DNA of 64,000 bases, taken from NCBI GenBank assembly GCA_023389745.1, contig JAEWED010000106.1, positions 1 to 64,000 of the forward strand, written 5' to 3'. The notes beneath the pieces were generated by a model, which saw only the letters and a list, made by a program, of their open reading frames with translations, had not been told where the DNA came from and made no database searches. The DNA is from Actinomycetes bacterium. GTDB lineage: Bacteria; Actinomycetota; Acidimicrobiia; Acidimicrobiales; Microtrichaceae. The position numbers and the translations under genes were made by a program. Positions 26,782 to 34,745 of this stretch are shown in pieces; within the stretch, counting starts at the first letter, position 1; each line of letters opens with the position of its first letter.

Positions 26782-29106
26782 ATGTCCATCGTGCCCCCGC
26801 CGCTGCCCGCACAGGACGTGCTGCCGTTCGCCCCGACGCCCTCGGCGAGCATCGCCGGGCGCACGCTCGCGGAGTCCGAGTACGCCACCCGCCAGCGCCC
26901 CTCGCACCTTCCCGACGACGCGCCGAACATCCTGATCGTGCTCATCGACGACGCCGGGCCGGGGCTGCCCGACACCTTCGGCGGCGAGGTCCGCACCGAC
27001 GCGCTCACCCGGATCCACGACCAGGGCATCGGCTTCAACCGCTTCCACACGACCGCGATGTGCTCACCGACCAGGGCGTCGCTGCTCACCGGACGCAACC
27101 ACCACCGCATCGGCAACGGCCAGATCGCGGAGCTGGCGAACGACTGGGACGGCTACTCGGGCCACATCCCCCGCAGCAGCGCGCTCGGCGCCGACGTGCT
27201 GCGGCACTACGGGTACTCGACCGCCGCGTTCGGCAAGTGGCACAACACCCCGGCCGAGGAGACCACCGCCGCGGGTCCGTTCGACTCGTGGCCGAGCGAG
27301 ATGGGCTTCGAGTACTTCTACGGGTTCCTCGCCGGTGAGGCCTCGCAGTACGAACCGAACCTGGTGCGCAACACGACGGTGGTGCTGCCGCCGGCGACCC
27401 CCGAAGAGGGCTACCACCTGTCCGAGGACCTGGCCGACGACGCGATCCGATGGCTGCGCAACCACAAGGCGTTCGAGCCCGACAAGCCGTTCTTCATGTA
27501 CTGGGCGAGCGGCTGCCTGCACGGCCCCCATCACGTCGCCAAGGAGTGGGCGGACCGCTACGCCGGCCGCTTCGACGACGGCTGGGACGCCTACCGCGAA
27601 CGGGTGTTCCACCGGGCGAAGGAGAAGGGTTGGATCCCCCAGGACGCCCAGCTCACGCCACGGCACCCGACGCTCGCCGCCTGGGACGACATCCCCGAGT
27701 CGGAACGACCGTTCCAGCGGCGCCTCATGGAGGTCGCCGCCGGGTTCGGGGAGCACACCGACGTCCAGGTCGGCCGGCTGCTCGACGAGCTCGACGCGCT
27801 CGGCTACGGCGAGGACACGATCGTCTTCTACATCTGGGGTGACAACGGCTCCTCGGGCGAGGGACAGAACGGCACGATCAGCGAGCTGCTCGCGCAGAAC
27901 ATGATCCCCACGACGGTCGACATGCACATCGCCGCGCTCGAGGAGCTCGGCGGCCTCGACGCCCTCGGTTCCCCGAAGACCGACAACCAGTACCACGCGG
28001 CCTGGGCGTGGGCGGGCAGCACCCCGTACCAGGGCATGAAGCTGCTCGCGTCGCACCTGGGCGGCACACGCAACCCGATGGCCGTGCGCTGGCCCGGCCG
28101 GATCGAACCCGACCCGACACCCCGCACGCAGTTCCACCACTGCAACGACGTGGTGCCCACGCTCTACGAGCTGATCGGCATCACCCCGCCGCGGGTGGTC
28201 GACGGCATCCCCCAGGACCCGATCGACGGGGTGAGCTTCGCCTACGCGTTCGACGACGCCGACGCACCCGGGCAGCTGCACACCCAGTACTTCGAGATCA
28301 TGGGCAGCCGCGCGATCTACCACGACGGGTGGCTCGCCTCGGCGTTCGGGCCGCGCATCCCGTGGGTGCCGGGTCGCCCCGAGGGGATCGACGAGTGGAC
28401 CCCCGACAGCGACGTGTGGGAGCTGTACCACCTCGACGAGGACTGGTCCCAGGCCGTCGACCTGGCCGCGGAGATGCCCGACAAGCTCGCCCAGATGAAG
28501 GAGACGTTCTCGATCGAGGCCGCCCGCAACAGCGTGTACCCGGTCGGCGGCGCGCTCTGGATCCCGGTGTTCCACCCCGAGCTGCGCATCTCGACGCCGT
28601 ACCGCGAGTGGCACTTCACCGGTGACATCACCCGCATGCCGGAGTTCTGCGCGCCGGCGCTCGGGAACCGGGACAACCTGGTGACCATCACCGCGGACGT
28701 CACCGAGCACACCAACGGGGTGCTCTACGCGCTCGGCGGGGCCGGCGGCGGGCTCACGCTGTTCGTCAGGGACGGCAGGCTCGCCTACGAGTACAACTTG
28801 TTCCTGTTGCAGCGCACGAAGATCCGTGCCGAGCGACCGCTGCCCTCGGGCGCCGTCACGATCGAGGTCGAGACCCGCTACGCCGAGGCCCGCCCCGGTG
28901 GCCCGCTCGACATCTCGATCCGGGTCGACGGCGACGTCTACGCAAAGGGCACGGTGCCGGTCAGCGCGCCGCTGCTGTTCAGCGCGAACGACTGCCTCGA
29001 CATCGGCACCTGCCTCGGCGGGCGCATCTCGCTCGACTACTGGGACGCCGCACCGTTCCCCTTCGACGGCACCATCCACGGCGTCGACGTCCGCTACCTC
29101 AGCTGA
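26782..29106 (+). CDS. Arylsulfatase-type sulfatase (formylglycine-dependent)
   Basis: A 774-residue alkaline-phosphatase-superfamily hydrolase that removes sulfate from an organic ester. The N-terminal N-I-L-I-V-L-I-D-D-A-G supplies metal-binding aspartates. The maturation motif is M-C-S-P-T-R-A-S-L-L-T-G-R at about residue 95, whose Cys is converted to formylglycine. G-K-W-H, H-G-P-H-H and D-N-G-S-S supply further active-site residues. After the sulfatase core (to about residue 580) comes a beta-rich C-terminal domain of about 190 residues, as in the larger bacterial arylsulfatases. ATG 26782 follows GGAG by 5 bases; a GTG one codon earlier is possible. No signal peptide is visible, so it is probably cytoplasmic. 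No formylglycine-generating enzyme is in the window. Divergent from the SDR operon across the operator. Confidence 0.9.
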   Translation: MSIVPPPLPAQDVLPFAPTPSASIAGRTLAESEYATRQRPSHLPDDAPNILIVLIDDAGPGLPDTFGGEVRTDALTRIHDQGIGFNRFHTTAMCSPTRASLLTGRNHHRIGNGQIAELANDWDGYSGHIPRSSALGADVLRHYGYSTAAFGKWHNTPAEETTAAGPFDSWPSEMGFEYFYGFLAGEASQYEPNLVRNTTVVLPPATPEEGYHLSEDLADDAIRWLRNHKAFEPDKPFFMYWASGCLHGPHHVAKEWADRYAGRFDDGWDAYRERVFHRAKEKGWIPQDAQLTPRHPTLAAWDDIPESERPFQRRLMEVAAGFGEHTDVQVGRLLDELDALGYGEDTIVFYIWGDNGSSGEGQNGTISELLAQNMIPTTVDMHIAALEELGGLDALGSPKTDNQYHAAWAWAGSTPYQGMKLLASHLGGTRNPMAVRWPGRIEPDPTPRTQFHHCNDVVPTLYELIGITPPRVVDGIPQDPIDGVSFAYAFDDADAPGQLHTQYFEIMGSRAIYHDGWLASAFGPRIPWVPGRPEGIDEWTPDSDVWELYHLDEDWSQAVDLAAEMPDKLAQMKETFSIEAARNSVYPVGGALWIPVFHPELRISTPYREWHFTGDITRMPEFCAPALGNRDNLVTITADVTEHTNGVLYALGGAGGGLTLFVRDGRLAYEYNLFLLQRTKIRAERPLPSGAVTIEVETRYAEARPGGPLDISIRVDGDVYAKGTVPVSAPLLFSANDCLDIGTCLGGRISLDYWDAAPFPFDGTIHGVDVRYLS

Positions 29107-29110
29107 GCGC

Positions 29111-29182
29111 CTCGACCGCCCGCTCGACCGCCCACTCGACCGCCCACTCGACGACCCACTCGACGACCCACTCGACGACCCA
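29111..29182. repeat. Six tandem 12-bp units
   Basis: Units of CTCGACCGCCCA or CTCGACGACCCA (the first ends in CG) run head to tail directly after the sulfatase stop codon. The change from CCG to GAC after the third unit suggests stepwise expansion of two sub-blocks. Confidence 0.85.
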
Positions 29183-29186
29183 CTCG

Positions 29187-29234
29187 AATTCCGTCTCGGA
29201 TTCGGACCTCGAGCTCCGAATCCGAGACGGAATT
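29187..29234. terminator. Perfect 20-bp inverted repeat between convergent genes
   Basis: Arms AATTCCGTCTCGGATTCGGA (29187-29206) and its exact complement (29215-29234) flank an 8-base spacer that itself contains CTCGAG. It sits between the plus-strand sulfatase and the minus-strand cupredoxin gene, where a bidirectional terminator is expected. A near relative lies at 31276-31325. Confidence 0.7.
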
Positions 29235-29246
29235 GGGCGGGTCGGG

Positions 29247-29302
29247 CCGGCCGTGAACAGCCGGCCGTGAACAGCCGGCCGTGAACAGGCGGTCGTGATC
29301 AG
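29247..29302. repeat. Three perfect and one degenerate 14-bp tandem units
   Basis: CCGGCCGTGAACAG is repeated exactly at 29247, 29261 and 29275, then once as GCGGTCGTGATCAG at 29289, where it includes the stop codon of the minus-strand cupredoxin gene. Confidence 0.85.
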
Positions 29303-29802
29303 CCGGTGTAGAACGCGCCCTGCATGCCCATGCCGGAGTGGAAGTCGCAGAAGAAGCGCAACGAGCCGCTCTCGGGGACGTCGACGGTGACGGTCGCCTC
29401 GGCGCCCGGCTCGAGCTGCTGGTCGACCGCACCGTCGATGGTGAACGTGTGGGTCGTGTCGCCCTCGTTCTCCACCTTGACCGTGACCGTGGCCCCCGGG
29501 GCGGCCTTGATGAACGTCGGTTCGAAGTAGCTGTCGTCGGCCTCGATGTCGATCGTCGGGGTCGCACCCGCGTCGCTGATGTCGGCGCTGCCCTTGTCGT
29601 TGACCGGGCCCGTCAGCTCGACGCCCGCGGGCGTCGTGGCATCCGGAGCCGTGGTCGCAGTCGCCTCGGTCGTCGCCGTCGTGCGGTCGGCGGAGTCCTT
29701 GCTGTCATCGTCGCTGCTGCCGCCGTAGCCGTCGCTGCTGCAACCGACCAGGAGTGCGGCGCACAGCGCCACGGCGCCGATGAGGGTGAGCGGTCGGGTC
29801 AT
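29299..29802 (-). CDS. Cupredoxin (plastocyanin-like) copper lipoprotein
   Basis: A 167-residue exported lipoprotein. The signal peptide ends at lipobox L-V-G-C (Cys about 21), followed by a Ser/Thr/Asp/Ala linker to about residue 60. The blue-copper fold follows, with the ligand His in T-T-H-T-F and the loop C-D-F-H-S-G-M-G-M carrying Cys, His and Met, all four type-1 copper ligands. It would shuttle single electrons or bind copper on the outer membrane face. Start ATG 29802 follows GAGGAG. It is divergent from an ECF sigma factor gene, which may control it (inference). Confidence 0.9.
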   Translation of the reverse strand: MTRPLTLIGAVALCAALLVGCSSDGYGGSSDDDSKDSADRTTATTEATATTAPDATTPAGVELTGPVNDKGSADISDAGATPTIDIEADDSYFEPTFIKAAPGATVTVKVENEGDTTHTFTIDGAVDQQLEPGAEATVTVDVPESGSLRFFCDFHSGMGMQGAFYTG

Positions 29803-29931
29803 GGTCGGCTCCTCGCAGTCGTGACGTGTCCGTCGATGGCTGGGGTACGGGCCGGTGACGCTGCAGGGATTGCGTCGTAGGTTCTGGGACGTGGCGACAT
29901 CCCGGTCGCCCGTTCCCGCCGTACACCCACC

Positions 29932-30492
29932 GTGAGCACTGCGTCCGACGAAGCCCTGCTCGCCGGCATCGCGATCGGCGACGAGGTCTCGGCGCGCACG
30001 TTCGTCCGCCGGTACGGGCGACGGGTGTTCGGCATGGCCTTCACGGTCCTGGGCGACCGCCATGCCGCCGAGGACGCCGCGCAGGAGACGTTCGTGCGCA
30101 TCTGGCGACACGCCGGCGGGTTCGACGCCCGACGGGGAGCGGTGGCTCCGTGGGTGCTGACGATCGCGAGGCACGCGGCGATCGACGCGGCCCGGATGCG
30201 GCGAGCGGTCTCGGTCGATCCCGACTCGCTCGAAGAGCTGCTGGCCGCACCCTCGCAACGCCGCTCGACCGACGAGGTCGCCGAGGACGACCTCGACGTC
30301 GAGCGTGTCTGGTCGGCGTTGGCCGACGTGCCCATGGACCAGCGGCGTTCGGTGGTGCTCGCCGCCTTCTACGGACGGACCGCGGCCGAGATCGCGGAGA
30401 TCGAGTCGATCCCGCTCGGCACCGCCAAGACCCGCATCCGCACGGGACTGCGCCGCCTGCGGTCGCTGCTCGTCGACGAGGTGCCGCGATGA
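29932..30492 (+). CDS. ECF-type RNA polymerase sigma factor
   Basis: A 186-residue sigma factor starting at GTG 29932. Region 2 is at about residues 22-90, with D-A-A-Q-E-T-F-V-R-I-W and the -10-binding segment W-V-L-T-I-A-R-H-A-A-I-D. Region 4 is at about 125-180, with the helix-turn-helix T-A-A-E-I-A-E-I-E-S-I-P-L-G-T-A-K-T-R-I-R-T-G-L and the usual L-R. It lacks region 1.1 and 3, as normal for ECF members. Its stop overlaps the next start (ATGA), pairing it with the anti-sigma protein. An acidic interregion linker is present. Target promoters are not identifiable here. Confidence 0.92.
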   Translation: MSTASDEALLAGIAIGDEVSARTFVRRYGRRVFGMAFTVLGDRHAAEDAAQETFVRIWRHAGGFDARRGAVAPWVLTIARHAAIDAARMRRAVSVDPDSLEELLAAPSQRRSTDEVAEDDLDVERVWSALADVPMDQRRSVVLAAFYGRTAAEIAEIESIPLGTAKTRIRTGLRRLRSLLVDEVPR

Positions 30493-31226
30493 CCCGGACC
30501 GGGTGCCGCCCGTGCCACGAGGTCGCCGCCGAGCTGGCGTTGGGGATCGCCGCCGGCGACGAACGCGCCGCGGCGCTCGATCACCTGTCGCGCTGCCGCA
30601 CCTGCCGCACCGACCTGCGCGGCCTGATCGCGACATCGGACCTGCTGCTGAGCGCGGCGCCGACGCTCGAACCCCCAGCCGGGTTCGAGGACCGAGCCGT
30701 CGCGACGCTCGGAGCCGGCGCGACTGCCGAATCGCCGCGCCGCCCACGCGGCCGGGTCGCTCTCGTGGCCGCAGCGGTCGTGCTGGCACTCGCCGCGTCG
30801 ATCGGGACGCTGGCGATCGTGCGCGGCGGAACCGGGGAGGGCAGCTCCTCGGCGCAGGTCGCGACCGGGACCGTGGCAGGCCGAGCGGACCGGCTGCAGG
30901 CGCCGCTCGAGACCGACGACGGTGCGACGGTCGGCACCGTCGAGGTCACCGCGGTGCGCAGCGACCCGGCCGCCCCCTACGGCGCAAGCGAGCTGGTGGT
31001 GACCCTCGACCGCCGTTCCCCGACCGGCGCCTACCGCGTCGAGTGCGACGTCACGTCGGGGCGGTCGTACACCGCGGGCGAGCTCCGGACCCACGGCGAC
31101 GGGTCGCAGCGCTGGAGCACCACGGTCGGCGCCGCGCCCTCGGAGCTCGTCCGGGTCCGCTTGGTCGGCCACGACGGTGAGGCCACCGGTGGTGGTGCAG
31201 ACCTGACCGCAGAGCTCTCGCCGTGA
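30489..31226 (+). CDS. Zinc-binding-type anti-sigma factor, single-pass membrane protein
   Basis: A 245-residue protein whose N terminus carries H-L-S-R-C-R-T-C (Hx3Cx2C at about residues 32-39) with an upstream Cys, the ZAS/zf-HC2 anti-sigma pattern. One membrane helix at about 88-110 follows, with an extracytoplasmic domain of about 130 residues resembling the RskA-type C-terminal domain. It should hold the ECF sigma factor at the membrane until an outside signal triggers proteolysis. ATG 30489 overlaps the sigma stop by 4 bases, so the two are made in step. Confidence 0.87.
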   Translation: MTRTGCRPCHEVAAELALGIAAGDERAAALDHLSRCRTCRTDLRGLIATSDLLLSAAPTLEPPAGFEDRAVATLGAGATAESPRRPRGRVALVAAAVVLALAASIGTLAIVRGGTGEGSSSAQVATGTVAGRADRLQAPLETDDGATVGTVEVTAVRSDPAAPYGASELVVTLDRRSPTGAYRVECDVTSGRSYTAGELRTHGDGSQRWSTTVGAAPSELVRVRLVGHDGEATGGGADLTAELSP

Positions 31227-31275
31227 ACCGTCCACTCCCCTCGGGCTCGACTCCCGTGTGGACTTCCACCGTGTC

Positions 31276-31325
31276 GAATTCCGGCTCGGATTCGGGGCCA
31301 TGGCCTCGGATCCGAGTCGGAATTC
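31276..31325. terminator. 50-nt hairpin between convergent genes
   Basis: GAATTCCGGCTCGGATTCGG... pairs with ...CCGAGTCGGAATTC over 24 positions with three G-U pairs and almost no loop (centre GGCCATGGCC). It lies between the anti-sigma gene (+) and the LLM oxidoreductase gene (-). Its outer sequence AATTCCG and core TCGGAT match the hairpin at 29187-29234. Confidence 0.65.
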
Positions 31326-31331
31326 GGACGC

Positions 31332-32213
31332 TCAGACGAGTCCGAGTCGCTCGGCGAAGGCGGACATCTCGTCGCGGACCTCGGACAGGTCACGGCTCTG
31401 CGACGGTGTGACGACCAGTCGGTGCGCGCCGAGCTCGACGGCTTGTTCGGCGGTCTCGAGCGTCGTCGTCGCGAGCGGTGCGCCGAGGCTCAGCTCGAGC
31501 CCGACCGGGTCGCGACCGGCCTGTTCGGCGCTGCGTCGCATGAGCGCGACCTTGGCGGCCAGCTCGGGGCCGCGCAGGCCGAGGGGCTGGAACCCGTCGC
31601 CCCGGCGACCCGCGCGTCGTGCCGCGGCGTCGCTGTGACCGCCGATGTGGATCGGCACGCCACCTGCCCGGACGGGCTTCGGGTGGCTGTACGCGTCGTC
31701 GAAGTCGAAGAACTCGCCGTGGAACGACGTGCCCCGGTCACCGTCGGGTGACCACAGCGCCCGCAGCGCGTCGATGGTCTCATCGGTGCGCCGACCCCTG
31801 GTCGCGAAGTCGACGCCGCAGGCCTCGAGCTCCTCGCGCATCCAGCCCACTCCGATGCAGAGCCGGACCCGGCCGCCCGAGAGCTGGTCGATCGTCGCGA
31901 CCCGTTTCGCGAGCTGGACCGGGTGGTGCTCCGGCAGGACCAGCACGCCGGTGGCCAGGCCGAGGGTCGTGGTGGCCGCGGCGAGGAAGGCGAGCAGGTC
32001 GAGCGGGTCGGGGATGATGCAGTCGTCGTGCAGCGGGAAGTCACCCGTCGCCGAGTACGGGTAGGGCTCGGAGCGGCGTGAGATCACCACGGCGTGCTCG
32101 ACGACGACGATCGACTCGAAGCCGACGGCCTCGGCGTGGCGGGCGAACCCGGTCATCCACACCGGGTCGGCGGTGACGTCGGATCGCACGGGCGGGATGA
32201 TGGCGAACTGCAT
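31332..32213 (-). CDS. LLM-class F420-dependent oxidoreductase
   Basis: A 293-residue bacterial-luciferase-like TIM barrel. Family marks: E-S-I-V-V-V-E-H near residue 35-40, the ATTTLGLATGVLVLPEHHPV block with the next line A-K-R-V-A-T-I-D-Q-L-S-G-G-R-V, G-V-G-W-M-R-E-E-L-E-A-C-G, and a G-G-H-S-D-A-A-A-R-R-A phosphate site. This set is typical of actinobacterial F420-dependent, Rv-type oxidoreductases. Substrate unknown. It is followed upstream on the same strand by a dihydrodipicolinate-reductase-like gene 15 bases away, so the two probably form an operon. Confidence 0.88.
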   Translation of the reverse strand: MQFAIIPPVRSDVTADPVWMTGFARHAEAVGFESIVVVEHAVVISRRSEPYPYSATGDFPLHDDCIIPDPLDLLAFLAAATTTLGLATGVLVLPEHHPVQLAKRVATIDQLSGGRVRLCIGVGWMREELEACGVDFATRGRRTDETIDALRALWSPDGDRGTSFHGEFFDFDDAYSHPKPVRAGGVPIHIGGHSDAAARRAGRRGDGFQPLGLRGPELAAKVALMRRSAEQAGRDPVGLELSLGAPLATTTLETAEQAVELGAHRLVVTPSQSRDLSEVRDEMSAFAERLGLV

Positions 32214-32228
32214 GCGGTCGCTCCTCGC

Positions 32229-33284
32229 TCAGCTCAGGTGGGGTGCCGCTCGGCCGGCGATCGGCGGGAGGTCCAGGTAGGTGCGCACGCCGGGCTCGGC
32301 GGCGCAGACGTAGGGCACGGCGTTCACGCAGTGCAGCGCGGTGGCGACGATGCCGGGGTTGCGCACGAGGCCCGCGGCGACGCTCTCCGGGTGCAGCCCG
32401 TGGAACACGGTCGTGGTCGAGGGGTCACCGGTGACCTCGACCTCGAAGCGCTCGCCCTCCGGGCCGAACGTCCACCCCGGGTCCAGGTGCTCGTCGCCCA
32501 TGAACCAGTTGACCGCGGCGGTCACCACGGGCTCGCCGTGGACGGTCGCCTCCCAGCGGAAGCGTTGGGCGGCGACCGTGCCCGGCTCGATCGGACCGAT
32601 CGGCGAGTGGATCGGGGCCGTGGCGACCGCCATCTCGTGGGTGCTCCGCAGCTCGTCGTCGATTCGGAACCCGAGCTCCTCGGCGACCATGCGCACCGAC
32701 TGGCCGAAGCCGCCGCCGAGCACCGCCGGCATGACCGATGCCTGCGCCGCCTCGGGCGTCGCGCCGAAGAGCATCCAGTCGCGGATGACGTCCGGTGCGC
32801 CGTAGGTGCGGATGTCGGAGAACTCCTCGGCACGCACGTGGGTGATCGAGCCCGACAGCGCCGAGAGCACCAGCGGGAAGCGCTCGGTGATCCCGCCGGG
32901 ATGGATGCCGGTGCCGTGCAGGACGCTGCCGGACCGGCGGCACAGCTCGTCGAGCTCCGCGAGCTCGTCGCCGCGGGGATGGATCCAACCCAGGGGCGTG
33001 ACGAGGCTGGTGCCCGCCGCCAGGATGCGACGGACGACCGCCGCGTCGGGCATCAACGGGCTGTACACGACGCAGTCCGCACCCAGCGCGAGCAGCTCGT
33101 CGACGTCGGTCGTCGCGAGCACCCCGACGGGATCCACCCCGGCGAGCTCACCGGCGTCACGTCCCGCCTTGTCGTCGCTGTGCACCCAGCAGCCGACCAG
33201 CTCGAGCTCCGGGTGCGCGAGCACGCCCTCGATCGCGGCTCGACCCACTCCCCCGGTCGCCCACTGCACCACCCGGTACGTCAT
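32229..33284 (-). CDS. Dihydrodipicolinate-reductase-like NAD(P)-binding protein
   Basis: A 351-residue protein starting Y-R-V-V-Q-W-A-T-G-G-V-G-R-A-A-I, a Rossmann start of the DapB/amine-dehydrogenase-like group frequent in actinobacteria. T-P-L-G-W and H-G-T-G-I-H-P-G-G lie at the usual hinge. It is longer than true DapB (about 250 residues) and lacks its lysine-pathway motif, so a catabolic reductase is more likely than lysine synthesis. ATG 33284 follows a GAGGGGG run at longish spacing. Divergent from the cupin gene at 33362. Confidence 0.8.
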   Translation of the reverse strand: MTYRVVQWATGGVGRAAIEGVLAHPELELVGCWVHSDDKAGRDAGELAGVDPVGVLATTDVDELLALGADCVVYSPLMPDAAVVRRILAAGTSLVTPLGWIHPRGDELAELDELCRRSGSVLHGTGIHPGGITERFPLVLSALSGSITHVRAEEFSDIRTYGAPDVIRDWMLFGATPEAAQASVMPAVLGGGFGQSVRMVAEELGFRIDDELRSTHEMAVATAPIHSPIGPIEPGTVAAQRFRWEATVHGEPVVTAAVNWFMGDEHLDPGWTFGPEGERFEVEVTGDPSTTTVFHGLHPESVAAGLVRNPGIVATALHCVNAVPYVCAAEPGVRTYLDLPPIAGRAAPHLS

Positions 33285-33361
33285 CGGCTGCCCCCTCGGC
33301 GTCACGTCCACCGATAGCCTGCCAGCGAACTGGACCGTCGAGCACCAGGGGGACGTCCGAC

Positions 33362-33832
33362 ATGGCCGAAGCACTTCAGTCAGGGCCCGTGCAGTCACAC
33401 GCCGTGCACCGGGGAGCCGACGAGCTGCCCTTCGTCGAGATCGGCGGCGGCAACAAGCTGAAGGTGATCCAGGTCGACGTGGCCGAGGGCCTCTGGATCG
33501 TCGAGAACATCTTCCAGCGGAACTACGCGATCCAGCGGCACCGCCACACCGGGCCGGTGTACGCCTACACGACCCGCGGCGCGTGGAAGTACCGCGAGTA
33601 CGACTACGTCAACAGGGCGGGCTCGTTCCTGTTCGAGCCGGCGGGGTCGGTGCACACCCTCGAGTGCGTCGAGGACGACACCCACGTGTGGTTCCAGATG
33701 TACGGCGTGAACCTGAACCTCGACGACGAGGGCAACATCGAGTCGGTGTTCGACGGGCCCGGCACCCTCGAGGCCTACTACGCGCTCGCCGAGGCCGAGG
33801 GGTTCGACCGTCCGAACGTGATGGTCAGCTGA
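33362..33832 (+). CDS. Cupin of the 2,4'-dihydroxyacetophenone dioxygenase-like family
   Basis: A 156-residue single cupin domain. The metal site shows Q-R-H-R-H-T-G-P-V (two His) in motif 1 and E-P-A-G-S-V-H-T-L in motif 2, and the tail E-A-Y-Y-A-L-A-E-A-E-G-F is characteristic of the family named after the iron dioxygenase that splits 2,4'-dihydroxyacetophenone. Family membership is firm by pattern; the actual substrate is not. It ends 9 bases before the convergent RpiR gene. Start ATG 33362 follows GGGGGA at 8 bases. Confidence 0.83.
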   Translation: MAEALQSGPVQSHAVHRGADELPFVEIGGGNKLKVIQVDVAEGLWIVENIFQRNYAIQRHRHTGPVYAYTTRGAWKYREYDYVNRAGSFLFEPAGSVHTLECVEDDTHVWFQMYGVNLNLDDEGNIESVFDGPGTLEAYYALAEAEGFDRPNVMVS

Positions 33833-33841
33833 CGGATCGCG

Positions 33842-34711
33842 TCAGGCCTCGAACAGGCCGGCACCGGTCCACGTGCGCTCGAGGCCGACGAGCCGTTCGG
33901 TGACGTCACCGCGTCGACGGGCGGTGAGCTCGTCGACGAGCAGACTCACCAGGACGGTCAGCCCGACGAGCGAGTCGAACGCGCCGGCGGACGTGGTCGC
34001 GAAGCCCAGCACGTGCCCACCCCGGTGGTCGAGCGCGGTCGAGGGCGGACCGGTGAGCACGACGGGCAGCGCGCCCCGCTCCACCCCGTGGCGCTGGATG
34101 CGCACGAGCGCATGCTCCTGGCGCGGCACGTCCATGCTCAACAGCACGTCGCCGCGGCGCAGACCGGCCAGCGACGACATGAGGCGGAACTCCGAGCCGT
34201 CGAGCAGCTCGGCCGACGACCCGAGGATGCGCAGCTGATCGACGCAACGGATCGCCACCCCCACGGTCTGACTGCTGGGCAGCACCCAGACCTTGCGGGT
34301 GTGCTCGAGCGCGTCGAGCACCGCTGCCAGGGTGTCGCTGTCGACGGCGTCGAGGGTCGCGTCGATGTTGGCGTGCTCGACCGAGCGGTGACGCTCGACC
34401 GGGTCGCCCTCGACCGGCGCCTTCGCTCGCACGACGTCGGTGGCGAGGCGCATCGACAGCTCGCGACGTGCCACGTCGCGCAGGTCGGCGAACCCGTCGA
34501 AGCCGAGCAGGTGGGCCAGGCGCACGACGCTCGGCGAGCTCGTCCCGCCCTGTTCGGCGACCGAGGCCACCGTGCCGAACGCGACCGCCTCGGGGTCGGT
34601 GAGCAGCAGGTCCGCCACCTTCGCCAGCGCGGGTGTCAGCCGGGCCGCCGCCAGCCGGGCCGAGATCGAGCGCTCGTCGCGTGCAGAGCCCTTCCCGGGC
34701 GAGCTGGCCAT
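33842..34711 (-). CDS. MurR/RpiR family transcriptional regulator
   Basis: A 289-residue regulator with an N-terminal RpiR helix-turn-helix domain (about residues 12-88, including T-V-A-S-V-A-E-Q-G-G-T-S-S-P-S-V-V-R-L-A). A C-terminal SIS phosphosugar-type domain spans about 125-260, with K-V-W-V-L-P-S-S-Q-T and D-V-L-L-S-M-D. SIS domains usually sense phosphosugars, but RpiR proteins next to amino-acid genes are common in actinobacteria. It is divergent from the enolase-superfamily gene with only 23 bases between start codons, so it very likely regulates that operon. Confidence 0.87.
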   Translation of the reverse strand: MASSPGKGSARDERSISARLAAARLTPALAKVADLLLTDPEAVAFGTVASVAEQGGTSSPSVVRLAHLLGFDGFADLRDVARRELSMRLATDVVRAKAPVEGDPVERHRSVEHANIDATLDAVDSDTLAAVLDALEHTRKVWVLPSSQTVGVAIRCVDQLRILGSSAELLDGSEFRLMSSLAGLRRGDVLLSMDVPRQEHALVRIQRHGVERGALPVVLTGPPSTALDHRGGHVLGFATTSAGAFDSLVGLTVLVSLLVDELTARRRGDVTERLVGLERTWTGAGLFEA

Positions 34712-34745
34712 CGACGTACTCTATGGTTCAGCGGATGGAACGTTC
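34712..34745. promoter_or_regulatory. Short divergent promoter/operator with GAACGTTC palindrome
   Basis: Only 23 bases separate the RpiR start (34711) from the enolase-family start (34735). GAACGTTC at 34738-34745 is a perfect palindrome, and GTTC-N8-GAAC spans the start codon. TACTCT at 34717 would place a -10 element so that the plus-strand transcript begins close to the ATG. Confidence 0.4.

Noticed and set aside
29111..29302. Possible CRISPR array
   Set aside because: Units are 12 and 14 bp, head to tail, without spacers; no cas genes nearby.
33842..34711. RpiR protein as a sugar-phosphate isomerase
   Set aside because: The N-terminal helix-turn-helix shows it is a regulator with a SIS sensing domain.
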